Of a DNA stretch of 64,000 bases, positions 24,868 through 34,429 are shown piece by piece. Location of the stretch: the NCBI RefSeq assembly GCF_900167135.1, contig NZ_FUWZ01000003.1:868001-932000 (forward strand), written 5' to 3'. The DNA is from Chitinophaga eiseniae. GTDB taxonomy: Bacteria; Bacteroidota; Bacteroidia; Chitinophagales; Chitinophagaceae. The stretch's first letter is position 1; the number at the start of each line of letters is the position of its first letter. The notes below the pieces were generated by a model that ran no database searches, was not told the DNA's origin, and was given only the letters and a program-made list of their open reading frames with translations. The position numbers and the translations under genes are program-made.

Positions 24868-27381
24868 TTATTTTTCATAGTCGGTCTTTTGTTCATAGAA
24901 TGTCGTAATAAAATTTTCAAGTGTAACTTTTTCATCAGCCTCTAATGTCAGTACTCTGGAGGCACCAATATGAATAGCTTTGCCAATTATATAATTTATC
25001 AAATCTTTCTCCTTAGAGTCAACATTATTTCTTGAAATATCAGGAATGAACTTTCGTGAATTTATGTTAGCGACAATTGTGTTTATTTCAAAAATGGAAG
25101 CCAAAATCGGAATATTGAAACGAAAGTCTTTTATGAGTACGCTTCGCATAAAAAGTTCTTTCCTTTTTTCGGGAGTTTTCCACCAATACAATCCACCATC
25201 ACGTTCCGTTTTATCAAATGGTAAATACAAATAGTTCTTCCTTCCTTCAAATAAAGTAATGGTTTCAACGCTTGTTTTTGTTTTGCAGGAACTGGAATGT
25301 CCAAGTGCTTCAAGCTCCTCAAATGTAAGTTTGTCAAAAATGTAATCTCTGCTGTCTAACTCCTCACTGGATAATGAAACTTGATAATCCTTTGGGACAA
25401 TCACTGAAATCCATGTTAATTCTCTGTCAAGTTTTTCTAAAACTTCCCGGACATCATCCCCGGTAAATTTCATTCCATTTAAAAAATCATCTTCCAAATG
25501 AGATTCCACTAAAGGAATCGTTAGATACTTGATTTCGTTTCCGTTTACGTAGTTATCAATTTCCAAGCAAGTGAAATCTTTAACAGGGAGTAATCCATCT
25601 TCGTCATCATACTTGTAAAGCTCACCTACGAAAACTAAATCGTCAAACTTTTTGATGAAATTGCTTTTATTTTTTATCAAAGCATAACCTTCAATGTCTT
25701 TGAGATAATCTTGAAGTTCAATTTTGACAAGCCCTTTGTCAAGAGGAGTAGATAGAATAATTGGGTTATTAATCTTCCCAATTTGTTTAGCCGATTTGTC
25801 TATTAATTCAAAGTCAATTCCGTCTGTAAGAAAGTAAGTATTCAAAAAATCCTTAACGCTTTGTGGCTTGTTGTCAAAGACCGAAATAAAGTTGGCATAA
25901 TTTAAAATCACTTCTGTACCGTCAAAGACTACATCTTCAGATTCTGTCAATGATGTCCATTCGTTTCCCTTTTCAAGTTCAATCAGGTATTTATGCTTTG
26001 ACTTATAATGTCTGGTTAAAACTTTCACTTCATCGGAGAGCATGAAACAAGAAAGAAAACCTATCCCAAAATTTCCGATTGGCTTGTAGTCAAAATCTTT
26101 GAGCAAGAAGTCTGTGGAGTTGTAGTAAGAAACACCGATGTTTAAGAAATGCTTTTTGATTATGTCCATCGACATACCTGTACCGTTGTCCTTGATAATG
26201 GCTAAATCCCTATCTTGGTCTAAAATAACTTTGATTTTTGGTTGATAAGCATCTTGCCCAAACTCTTTTTTTTGTTCTTCGGTTTCTTGTCGTATTCTAC
26301 AAGAGTCAAGAGAATTTTGAATAAGTTCTCTAAGTCCCAATGACTTACTTCCATAAATCTTTTCGCCCATCAGCAAAGAACTGATTGCTCTAAATTCCAA
26401 GGTCATTTTGTAATCTGAAAAAGTGTAACCTTCTGTCTGGATATTGACTTCGGGATTAGTGTCGTAAACCAAACTATATTGAGCTGGCATGCCATTAACT
26501 AATGCGGTCGAATTAGTTAATTCATTTTTTACCCAGCCAATATAGACAAGGATTTTTCGGTGTATACTGGCGCTAGTTGCCTTGCCGTGGAACACAATTT
26601 TTTTCTGCTGAGTCTTTTCGTTAATGACTATTTTTTCATTGTTAGAAATCACAAAGTGCTGTTTCCATTCTTCATCGCTTATCCCTTTAGGCGAAATTAA
26701 TTTGTATAAATTATATGGTGTTCGGTTTCCGTCAATGTCCAGGATGTCTGCTAAACGAAGTATAGCAGCAATAAACTGTCCATTAAACGAATAGTCTCCT
26801 CTAACTTCATTAGTCCTCAAGTTGGCTTGTATCCAATCATAATCTTCTGTGTGAGCTTCACAGATTAAAGCGAGTTCTTTCGTAAAATCAAGTGTGGTTA
26901 GTTTGGGGATAACTAATTTGTCCTTCAGATTCTCGCGGATGTATTTGCCTGATAAAGAAGCATGGATTCTTCTCACGTATTCCTGTAATGCTAATACTTC
27001 ATTTCCTCCCATGATTTTTTTCATTGAAGAAAACTTTACTTCGCAGAATGGAAACGAATCAGCCTTAATAGAATTTATATCATCTTCACTTACCGCCATC
27101 CCAATGTCGTGAAGAAGAGCAGAATAAACCATAAGTACAATTTCAAGTTCGTTTAACTTGGAGAGGTCGCTAACCAGCTTACTCATATACTCCATTATTC
27201 TGAAAGAGTGTCCAGTATTGTGAAGTGTATAATGTGGGAAAACATGCTGCACTCTACTATTTAAAATGTCTTTGACTTTTTCATAGACTTCTTGAATTTT
27301 GGGAAGAAAGGGGCTGTCGACACTTTTTAAGTATTTGATAAGTGTCAAATCATCCATTTTGAAGTCTGTATCAATGTTCAT
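24868..27381 (-). CDS. HD-domain / GHKL (Hsp90-like) ATPase protein
   Basis: This 837-residue protein has an N-terminal HD phosphohydrolase-like domain with HNTGHS (residues 54-59), LLHDIGMA (89-96) and RLADILDIDGNR (209-220). It is followed by a GHKL ATPase with N-box ELIQNSLDSCR (352-362), G1 DNGTGM (398-403) and G2 GNFGIGF (436-442), then a long C-terminal part. This HD plus Hsp90-like ATPase layout is known from predicted bacterial conflict systems. The HD domain could cut nucleotides or RNA under ATPase control; the target is unknown. It is a stand-alone gene flanked on both sides by attC-like repeats. Confidence 0.82.
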   Translation of the reverse strand: MNIDTDFKMDDLTLIKYLKSVDSPFLPKIQEVYEKVKDILNSRVQHVFPHYTLHNTGHSFRIMEYMSKLVSDLSKLNELEIVLMVYSALLHDIGMAVSEDDINSIKADSFPFCEVKFSSMKKIMGGNEVLALQEYVRRIHASLSGKYIRENLKDKLVIPKLTTLDFTKELALICEAHTEDYDWIQANLRTNEVRGDYSFNGQFIAAILRLADILDIDGNRTPYNLYKLISPKGISDEEWKQHFVISNNEKIVINEKTQQKKIVFHGKATSASIHRKILVYIGWVKNELTNSTALVNGMPAQYSLVYDTNPEVNIQTEGYTFSDYKMTLEFRAISSLLMGEKIYGSKSLGLRELIQNSLDSCRIRQETEEQKKEFGQDAYQPKIKVILDQDRDLAIIKDNGTGMSMDIIKKHFLNIGVSYYNSTDFLLKDFDYKPIGNFGIGFLSCFMLSDEVKVLTRHYKSKHKYLIELEKGNEWTSLTESEDVVFDGTEVILNYANFISVFDNKPQSVKDFLNTYFLTDGIDFELIDKSAKQIGKINNPIILSTPLDKGLVKIELQDYLKDIEGYALIKNKSNFIKKFDDLVFVGELYKYDDEDGLLPVKDFTCLEIDNYVNGNEIKYLTIPLVESHLEDDFLNGMKFTGDDVREVLEKLDRELTWISVIVPKDYQVSLSSEELDSRDYIFDKLTFEELEALGHSSSCKTKTSVETITLFEGRKNYLYLPFDKTERDGGLYWWKTPEKRKELFMRSVLIKDFRFNIPILASIFEINTIVANINSRKFIPDISRNNVDSKEKDLINYIIGKAIHIGASRVLTLEADEKVTLENFITTFYEQKTDYEK

Positions 27382-27432
27382 GTTATGTCAGTTAGTTTGA
27401 ATTAGTACGGTTGCTCAAAAATGGCAGATAAA

Positions 27433-27555
27433 GGTTTGAGTATTGCCGAAGGCGGGAACTTTCTGCACTACCACTCAATAGAATTGCTAATGTTTAACTA
27501 CTTTCCGCAGTCTAATAATATTAGGTCAGCCCCCGCTACATTGCCAATGCAATAT
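27433..27555. repeat. attC-like intergenic repeat, copy 2
   Basis: TATTGCCGAAGGCGGGAACT is followed by GCACTACCACTCAATAGAATT and later GCCAATGCAATATTAC. The first ~55 bp match copies 1 and 3; the far end again carries a GCAATA box. It fills most of the gap between the HD/ATPase and OLD genes. Confidence 0.6.
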
Positions 27556-27576
27556 TACATGCATCCCATTGTTTCC

Positions 27577-29352
27577 TTACTGTGTCAACCATGTTATTAA
27601 TGCTGAAACTCCTACATGGTCAGTTATTACTTGGGTTAAAGGCTGTGTCTTAAGTTGATTTGCATAATTTGCCCAGGCAGCTTCTGTTTTTGCAGCCAAA
27701 CCAAAATGCACTTCAATTGCTCCATTTTTCCAAACCCAAATATTATGCAACAATAACTTTTGAAATAAATTGTCAATATGCGTCTGAGCTGGCGCATGTT
27801 GAGCAAGAATTTCATAAGCTCTTGATGCGGAAACTTGAGGATTCTTTTGTGGTAAATTATTGGCGTTTAATGTAATGTTATTTGCTGCTGCTATCTGCTG
27901 AAAAAAAACTTTGCACGCTGTAATATCTGGGTCATTTTGTTGCAAGAACCCATCATCGGTCGCCAATGTAAATGCATAATCCAAGTCCACAATTGCTTTA
28001 GTAGGTAATCCTAATGCACCTAATACAGAAAAGCACTTTCTTGTGTTACTAACACTACGTTGATTTATTAGGGCATACTTGTGGTAACCCAAGCTTCGTC
28101 CATTCAATGCTTCAAATACTTTAGGGAATAGTCGATCTTCTGTAGTGCCCTCAACAAGAATTATTTTATCTGCAAAAAGTATCTGTGCAGAGTTTGTTAA
28201 GGTGAACATTAGATTAATCTGACTTGGATTATCTTGAATTACTTGAGTTATTGCTTGGCTTAGAGTTTGCCTTTTCTGTGTACCAGCTGGATGAACCTTT
28301 GTAATTATAAGTGTATTCAGGATATCATCAGTTGTTACCATTAATGGCGAATGAGTTGTAAATAGCACCTGATAACCGTGCTGGGATAATGTTTTTAGCG
28401 ATTCTCTTACAATCTCAATTGCTTGTGGATGTAGATATAGTTCTGGTTCGTCAATTAATAACAATGTTCTTGCTCCTTGATTTGCTGCTGCTCGTTTATT
28501 ATCAGCCAAATGGCGAATGAGAGCCATTTGTATTGCCCTTTGAGCTCCGTGTCCTAATGAACCCACTTCTCTACCCGTCGCAAAATTTGGTTCATAGACT
28601 TTTATTGTTCCTTGCTTAAAGACTTCTTTTATTTCGGGAGTTGGAACATGAATCTTTACAGATACATTTGGAAAAAAGTTGTCAATTTTAGGATTTACTG
28701 CTTGGTCAAAGTTTATTAATTCGGGCGCTCTTGTGTGTCCGTCTGCATCCAATAAATCTTTAAGCCCTTGTAAGGCTTGATTTACTGTTGCACCATGCTG
28801 TTGTTCTATCGGTTCAATTATTTCAGCTAAAAGTTTTCCTATTGTAGTTCCTGCTTTTTGTTTACTAACATCCTCTTCAGAGTTTTCCATTGCTCCAATA
28901 AAAATCGGTTCAGGAAAAATTGATGATATGGCGTTATCTATTCCGGCAGGATTATTTGCCCATTCGTCAGCAGGATTTTGTGCGGCAGTATTTTTAACGA
29001 ACAACTTTATATTAGCAACTCCATCTCCAGGTATATTTTGTACTCTTCTTATGTAAAGTGTTTCATTGTCCAAATATTGAGATACACTTGCTCTATGATT
29101 TGCTGCCAATGTTTGTAATAGGGCTTGATCAATTCCTTCAATCTTTCCTTCGACTATGACTGGATTGGCGACATCATGAAAGTATTCACTTCCTAAACTT
29201 GCTTTTCTAAGAAGCCATTTAGCAGCATGAAGGATATTTGATTTACCTGCGTTATTTGCTCCAACAGTTGCGGTAAAGTCACTTAGCGGAAAGGTCTCTG
29301 AAATAATGGACTTAAAGTTTCTGATTGTAATACTTGTTATTTTGTGAGCCAA
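27577..29352 (-). CDS. OLD-family ATP-dependent endonuclease (AAA + TOPRIM)
   Basis: This 591-residue protein has an ABC-type ATPase with Walker A GANNAGKSN (31-39), a signature region around SLGHGAQRA, and Walker B LLLIDEPELYLHP (about residue 297). The TOPRIM nuclease domain carries ILVEGTTEDRLFP (about 396) and VDLDYAF (about 455). This is the OLD/GajA class of DNA nucleases used in phage defence (P2 Old, Gabija, retron systems). No UvrD-like GajB or other partner is adjacent, so a stand-alone class 1 OLD protein is most likely. Confidence 0.85.
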   Translation of the reverse strand: MAHKITSITIRNFKSIISETFPLSDFTATVGANNAGKSNILHAAKWLLRKASLGSEYFHDVANPVIVEGKIEGIDQALLQTLAANHRASVSQYLDNETLYIRRVQNIPGDGVANIKLFVKNTAAQNPADEWANNPAGIDNAISSIFPEPIFIGAMENSEEDVSKQKAGTTIGKLLAEIIEPIEQQHGATVNQALQGLKDLLDADGHTRAPELINFDQAVNPKIDNFFPNVSVKIHVPTPEIKEVFKQGTIKVYEPNFATGREVGSLGHGAQRAIQMALIRHLADNKRAAANQGARTLLLIDEPELYLHPQAIEIVRESLKTLSQHGYQVLFTTHSPLMVTTDDILNTLIITKVHPAGTQKRQTLSQAITQVIQDNPSQINLMFTLTNSAQILFADKIILVEGTTEDRLFPKVFEALNGRSLGYHKYALINQRSVSNTRKCFSVLGALGLPTKAIVDLDYAFTLATDDGFLQQNDPDITACKVFFQQIAAANNITLNANNLPQKNPQVSASRAYEILAQHAPAQTHIDNLFQKLLLHNIWVWKNGAIEVHFGLAAKTEAAWANYANQLKTQPLTQVITDHVGVSALITWLTQ

Positions 29353-29600
29353 GGGGAAAGGTCTTTGTTAGTTAGGGATTGTACTTTGGTTGCATGAAAC
29401 GTTCGACTATTTGCAAAAACAGAGTATTCATTGATTGGCCAGCCTGCCACAAATACCAAATTGAAAATGTGTCTTTGAAATCAAGACCTCAAGTGGAAAA
29501 TTGACCGCCAAATCCGCCCCAAAGCTCATGCTTATACACAATTGATGTTACATTGCCAGTCCTGCCTTTGCAAATGCGTTTGTTGTGCGTCGATTTTCCT

Positions 29601-31052
29601 TTATTCAGTTTTTCTATTCAATTGTTCAAATTTAGCTGTCATTGTGGGGTTCCCACGTGTCAATTTTTTGATTGTCAAATCTTCAGCTTTATTGTTTGCA
29701 AGCCGAAGGTTGTTTTCAGAAGAGAGAAGTGCATCTTTTGTTTTCTGAAGATGATCTATTGTTTTGTCTATTTCTTCAATTGCTGTTTTAAACTTTTTAC
29801 TGGCCAGTTCATAATTTCTTGCAAAACCCTCTTTAAAAGCGGTGATGTTTTCTTCGAAATTGGTAATATCAATATTTTGGCCTTTTACTAAAGCTAATTC
29901 TGCTTTGACTTTCATTGAGTTCATAGCTGCATTCCGTAACAGCGTAATAATTGGAATGAAAAACTGTGGTCTAACCACATACATTTTCCCATATTTGTGA
30001 GAGACGTCTACAATTCCAGCATTATACAATTCGTTGTCTGCTTCTAGAAGAGTTACAAGTACTGCGTATTCGCACTTCTTTTCTATTCTATCTTTATCCA
30101 ATTCTTTGAAGAAATCCTCATTTCTTTTTCTCTTTTCAGTTTCGTCACCCTCATTTTTCATTTCAAACATTATCGAGATAATTTCATTTCCCAGATCATC
30201 TGTTTCTTTATAGATATAATCGCCTTTACTTCCAGATTTTGAGTCGTTATCTTTCTCAAAATACGCTTTTTGGAATGCTGTCGCGCGAAGTTTGTTGAAT
30301 TCAATTTCACAATGTTGTTCAAGTGTTTCACCTATCATTTTAGTAGAAAGCTTGAGCTTCATATCCTTACGAAGGGCTATTTCTTCGTCTTTCATCTTAA
30401 TAATATCATCTTTTGTCTTTAGCTCGGCAGAATACTTTTCAGTTAAAGATTTTTCTAATAGTTGCTTTTCAGTTTCTTTAAGTTTGACATCATTGGCTAA
30501 GTCATCTCTTTCTTTCTCTATTTTTTGAACCGCTTCTGATACAGTAAGTTTTTTTTCAATTTCAGCATTTTCAATTTTTGCTTTCATTTCTGATAGTAAA
30601 CTATCCTTCCCTGCCAATTGTTCGGATAAGTTGCGTTCATTGTTGGCTTTCAGTTGAATTATTTCCTTTTCCTTATCGTCCCTTTCTTTTTCTATTTGCT
30701 TAATTGCTTCTGATACCGAAAGCTTCCTTTCGTTTTCTGCATTATCGATTTTTGCTTTCATCTCTGTTAGCAAGGTGTCCTTTTCCGCCAACTGTTCAAA
30801 TAAGTTACGTTCGCTGGTGGCTTTGATCTGAAGTATTTCTTTGTCCTTATTGGCGAGTTCAGCTTGCAATGAATTTTTGAGATTAGCTTCTGCAAGTTTA
30901 ACTGCGTTTTCCTTTTCTTGTTCTGCAAGGTTTAGTCTATCCTGTAATTCCTCTTCGAATTTATGGTCTCTAACTTGTTTAAGAATGTCTGCAAAGCCTG
31001 CTTCATCTACTTTAAAGACCTTTTGGCAATTCGGGCATATAATTTCGTTCAT
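29601..31052 (-). CDS. DUF2130 coiled-coil protein with nuclease-like domain
   Basis: The ATG at 31052 is chosen as start because it places the zinc-ribbon-like CPNC at the N-terminus, as in the family; a frame extension to 31118 looks non-coding. The product has 483 residues: long coiled coils rich in K, E and Q, then the DUF2130 domain with GDYIYKETDD and FEMKNEGDE, a pattern resembling the E-x-K of PD-(D/E)xK nucleases. The coiled coil contains a 58-residue unit present twice in tandem (30492-30839). The role is unknown. It stands in a run of same-strand putative defence genes. Confidence 0.75.
   Translation of the reverse strand: MNEIICPNCQKVFKVDEAGFADILKQVRDHKFEEELQDRLNLAEQEKENAVKLAEANLKNSLQAELANKDKEILQIKATSERNLFEQLAEKDTLLTEMKAKIDNAENERKLSVSEAIKQIEKERDDKEKEIIQLKANNERNLSEQLAGKDSLLSEMKAKIENAEIEKKLTVSEAVQKIEKERDDLANDVKLKETEKQLLEKSLTEKYSAELKTKDDIIKMKDEEIALRKDMKLKLSTKMIGETLEQHCEIEFNKLRATAFQKAYFEKDNDSKSGSKGDYIYKETDDLGNEIISIMFEMKNEGDETEKRKRNEDFFKELDKDRIEKKCEYAVLVTLLEADNELYNAGIVDVSHKYGKMYVVRPQFFIPIITLLRNAAMNSMKVKAELALVKGQNIDITNFEENITAFKEGFARNYELASKKFKTAIEEIDKTIDHLQKTKDALLSSENNLRLANNKAEDLTIKKLTRGNPTMTAKFEQLNRKTE
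30492..30839 (-). repeat. Tandem 174-bp duplication inside the DUF2130 gene
   Basis: Two consecutive 58-codon units begin EILQIKATSERNLFEQLAEK and EIIQLKANNERNLSEQLAGK and both end near IEKERDD. They are clearly related but diverged, so the duplication is not recent. It lengthens the coiled coil by an integral number of heptad-like turns. Confidence 0.8.
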
Positions 31053-31085
31053 ATTTCTGTTATTATATTCTGCTTTTGTTTTGGT

Positions 31086-31210
31086 GTAACATTCTGGTGC
31101 CGAAGGCAGAGATTCCAAGTACTACCACTTAACTAGAGTTACTATATTGAATACTTCCTTCAGCGCAATAATATTGTTTCAACCTGGCTTTTAGCAATAC
31201 CATGTTAGGC
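31086..31210. repeat. attC-like intergenic repeat, copy 3
   Basis: GTAACATTCTGGTGCCGAAG leads into the shared CAGAGATT and AGTACTACCACTTAA boxes. The copy ends with TTAGCAATACCATGTTAGGC. GTTAGGC (31204-31210) fits the integron core consensus GTTRRRY and coincides with the stop codon of the DUF4365 gene. Confidence 0.6.
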
Positions 31211-32173
31211 TTTCGTATTTTCGATTATTTTCCTCAATCTTTTTGCTAATTCTAATCTTTGATAATCGTCTTGCGAATAGAACTTCATTTCAATAAATCT
31301 TTCTCTTATTAATGTTGTTGGTGGTAATTGTGTACCGTATTTTTCCTCAACTCTTTTGATGAAACTTAACAATTCATAGCCTCTAGCATTTATAGGAGCA
31401 ATAAATGTTGGTTGAAGCCGCCTTTCCTTCCAATCAATTAAATAGTCCGAATAGTTAATGGCCGCAAGATTTTGGCTCATCACAAATTTCGAATAGTTAT
31501 GTAAGAACTCATGTTCATCATACCCAATTCCTAATCCAAATTCAGTTTCATTATTGTATTCGGCTATGTTTATTGCTAAGTCCATACTGAAATACACATG
31601 TCGACAAATGTTAGTTAATCCTTGTGTAAACAAATCTAAATAACTAAGGCTAAAAGTTGGGTTAGCGCAAATCGTACGGACCATAATATCAAATACCTGA
31701 TCTATTGGATAATACGGAATTCCAAAATTCCCCGCTGTTTCAAAAATATCCTTTGCGGTAGTACTATTTAAGTAAATGTCTTTACTTAAAGTGACGTAAG
31801 TACTATCATTACCCGGAATATTTAATTGATACCTAACGTCTGTAAAATAGATACGACCATCATTTGGATAATACACAAAAAGAATTACTGGCAGAGGAAA
31901 AATAGACCAGTAGTTCCTATGCTTATCATGAGGATAAAAGGCAAAATGGTCGCCTTTGTCCACTAAATAAGAGTTACCTGATTTTATCTGAACTGCAACA
32001 ATATTTCCAGTTGTTTCTCCATTCTCATTGACATGTTCTATTTGTCCATCAATCCCGACATCACCATTTGGTGTTTCACGAAAAATATAGCCATACGAAT
32101 TTAGTTCTAAAGCGACCTTTAAAACTCCCTCTCTTTCTTTGTAATAATTGTCTGTTACGATGGGTGTACTCAT
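31205..32173 (-). CDS. DUF4365 protein (PD-(D/E)xK nuclease-like)
   Basis: This 322-residue protein has an N-terminal domain with ETPNGDVGIDGQIE (D42) and AVQIKSG (Q62, K64), matching the D...QxK core of restriction-endonuclease-like DUF4365 proteins. The C-terminal ~190 residues are of unknown function. DUF4365 proteins are frequent in defence islands, alone or fused to other domains. The gene is single, leftward, and its 3' end touches an attC-like repeat. Confidence 0.75.
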   Translation of the reverse strand: MSTPIVTDNYYKEREGVLKVALELNSYGYIFRETPNGDVGIDGQIEHVNENGETTGNIVAVQIKSGNSYLVDKGDHFAFYPHDKHRNYWSIFPLPVILFVYYPNDGRIYFTDVRYQLNIPGNDSTYVTLSKDIYLNSTTAKDIFETAGNFGIPYYPIDQVFDIMVRTICANPTFSLSYLDLFTQGLTNICRHVYFSMDLAINIAEYNNETEFGLGIGYDEHEFLHNYSKFVMSQNLAAINYSDYLIDWKERRLQPTFIAPINARGYELLSFIKRVEEKYGTQLPPTTLIRERFIEMKFYSQDDYQRLELAKRLRKIIENTKA

Positions 32174-32962
32174 AGATCGAAGCCTGTTAGTAAATATAAG
32201 GAATAAACCATAGATGTATAAGAAGCAACGAAATTTTATTTCTCCGTCTAAACATTTGATTTAAATGCTTTAATCATAAATATAATGAAATTAAATCAAC
32301 CGTATACTCTGATTGGTTCAGTGGCATGAGTACACGTGAAAAAAAGTGCATTTTTAAAAAGCTACGCATGATCGATCCCCGAAGTGTCAAAATAGTTTGA
32401 TACAATTTAACTGACTTCATATCCCTTTTTAGAAGAAAGTTCCTGAATCAAAATAGTACCCACCAATATCGGTGACTAAATCGGTGACTAATTTTTTGGA
32501 CATTCATAGAATGTATGCTGGGCAATGCCTTCAGAAGCCTGTACAAAGTCCCAGCGGAATCACCCCGTTTCTGTGAAAAAAGACACCGTGCGGCGTTTCT
32601 TGTTTTTCCTTTATAGTTAATACTTTTTACGTATACTCCCTCCCCTTATTCAGGTACCAATTATCTTTATCATTTCCAACCTTAGCTGGTTACTCAGACC
32701 TTCAATATTTTGCTATTATTTGTACAAAATGAAAACGGATTGCTATAATTCGATGAAGTTTGGTGATAGGTTATAGATCAATACAGCAGGACTGAAATGC
32801 TTAAATTTATTTTAGCTATCTTTGAAATGATAAGTTCATTGCTTAGCGTATTTTTTGAGGCATGGCCAATTCATGGCCCGCAATCTCTGGAAAGGATAGA
32901 ACTAATTGATAAACAATATATTTACAGGCTACTTCTGTCGGGCAGTCATCCCGACTCAGAAG

Positions 32963-32992
32963 AAGCTTACTCGTTTATGGGTAAGCTTTTTT
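32963..32992 (+). terminator. Terminator-like hairpin
   Basis: AAGCTTAC (32963-32970) pairs with GTAAGCTT (32981-32988) around a 10-nt loop and is followed by a T-run. No clear gene precedes it except a doubtful short frame at 32797-33003 that runs across it. Confidence 0.5.
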
Positions 32993-33181
32993 GTTTCTGG
33001 TAAAATTGTTTGTTAGGCCCAATAATGTTTATATCCTTCAAAGCAGTTGTACTAACCGTTGTTCGAATCTTGCTGCCCGGATTGTTATCGATTTTGCCGG
33101 TTATGAGCGAGTTTAATTGATTAATCCGGTGTATTTCTGTCTGTTCCCTTAAGCGATTGTAAGGCATGGAAAGATTATTAA

Positions 33182-33349
33182 AACAAGCAATTACGGACTG
33201 GCCAATCTAAGGACTCGATTCCTGTAAGTGACAAAACTGTTTTTGCTATTCATTCAATCACCAAGGCATTCACCGGTGTTGCTATTGTTCAATTAGTGGA
33301 AGCCGGAACTGGAAAGGCTTATCGGATCAAGTACATTTACAGCACTTAG
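33182..33349 (+). pseudogene. Fragment of a serine beta-lactamase-family hydrolase
   Basis: A frame without start reads DSIPVSDKTVFAIHSITKAF and then TGVAIVQLVEAG before running into unrelated sequence and a TAG at 33347. S-I-T-K is the active-site SxxK of class C beta-lactamase-like serine hydrolases, normally preceded by a T-x-F-x-I-x-S segment. Only about 35 conserved residues remain, so this is a relic. Confidence 0.65.
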
Positions 33350-33414
33350 TTCAGGCCCTCTTTTCTCTTCTATTGTTACAATCCGTTCACTCGCCGGGTG
33401 TGGTTTTTCTCAGA

Positions 33415-33816
33415 CTACTCGCGATAAGTTTGAAGCATTTTTGAACAAACCATCTGAATATTATCCGATTGCAAAGACATCCTGTACAATTTCTTCTTTG
33501 GATCATTGAAGAAAATCACCTGATATATACCTGCCACAGCATTTTGTTCTGATGTGATCGTAAGGAACAGTTCCCCCTTTACCTTCTCCAACTTCCATTC
33601 TCCTTCCTTCTTACCCGCAAACAGTAGTTTTGGTAATCGACATGAACCATCATTTTCAAATGTGAGCGTGTTGATACTCAAATCCAGCCTACGGTCCTGA
33701 CCATTCATCGTAATTTCGTCAATAGCCCACCATCCTTCCAGCTTCTCCCGTTCCTTATTGCAGGACAGAGAAAAAAATGACAATCCAATTATAACAATCG
33801 CTTTTACATGATTCAT
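33415..33816 (-). CDS. Putative lipocalin-like lipoprotein
   Basis: This 133-residue protein has a signal peptide with lipobox FFSLSC (Cys19). The mature part starts with KLEGWWAIDEITMNGQ, then strands such as INTLTFENDGSC and EGEWKLEKVKGELFLTI, the usual look of small lipocalin-like or DUF5004-like lipoproteins of Bacteroidota. It is probably anchored to the outer or inner membrane with the barrel in the periplasm. No operon partner was seen and the function is unknown. Confidence 0.6.
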   Translation of the reverse strand: MNHVKAIVIIGLSFFSLSCNKEREKLEGWWAIDEITMNGQDRRLDLSINTLTFENDGSCRLPKLLFAGKKEGEWKLEKVKGELFLTITSEQNAVAGIYQVIFFNDPKKKLYRMSLQSDNIQMVCSKMLQTYRE

Positions 33817-34429
33817 AGATCACTCTTTTTTAGTTTTTGGTTCATCGATTCGCTGAATTTCTATCTGGCTGCTCGGGTATGTTATCTAAATTTGATTTGA
33901 TTGTCCCGACTTGAGGGAATCGCTTCGAAGAAATTTCATTATAAGACTCCATTCCAATTCTATAAATCTCTGGATCATTTGTATTACTTACGTCCTGAAA
34001 AATTCTTCAAACGCTCCCGCTTCTCCCGCAACTTGTAATTCCGTTGCGGGCATATCAACGAACAATACTTCGTCGTCGCTCTTTGCGCCATGCCCAAAAC
34101 TGACACGGAAAGACGTAAAGTGTCAATAATCGTCAATACTGCCTTATGTTAACAACTTCTGCTTATCTCCCCATCACGTTTTGTACTGTTTCACCTCAAA
34201 ACAATACTAACCCTTTTCAAAACACGAGCAAAATAAAACAGGAACAAAAAAGGGCCATCCAGCGGATTGCTCTACTGGTATAGATTACGTTAGATAAACA
34301 AAGAAAAATTAAAGCAATTAAAAACAAGCCCCTACTTCCCGATACAGAATTGGTGATTGATTGAATTTCAGCTTCATACCGGATTTAGTCTTTACTTAAC
34401 CCGGGCTTGACGGGCGATATCCTACGGAA
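33817..34429. other. Non-coding region with possible gene remnant
   Basis: About 610 bp have no full gene. A leftward 35-codon frame (34091-33984) reads ATTKYCSLICPQRNYKLREK, like the tail of a small zinc-ribbon DNA-binding protein. It may be a relic. Nothing else was recognised. Confidence 0.35.

Larger units (their letters stand above)
32174..33414. other. AT-rich region with gene debris
   Basis: There is no full gene in about 1.2 kb. It holds a 12-bp tandem repeat (ATCGGTGACTAA twice, 32468-32491), a doubtful 68-codon frame at 32797-33003, a terminator-like hairpin at 32963-32992, and a beta-lactamase-family fragment at 33182-33349. The mix of low coding content and remnants suggests an edge of mobile DNA. 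Confidence 0.5.

Noticed and set aside
27577..29352. Gabija (GajA) system
   Set aside because: The protein is of the same OLD class, but there is no UvrD-like GajB next to it; the neighbours are unrelated single genes.
32797..33003. Rightward 68-codon frame in the debris region
   Set aside because: It runs across a terminator-like hairpin, has no ribosome-binding context or similarity, and is probably not a gene.
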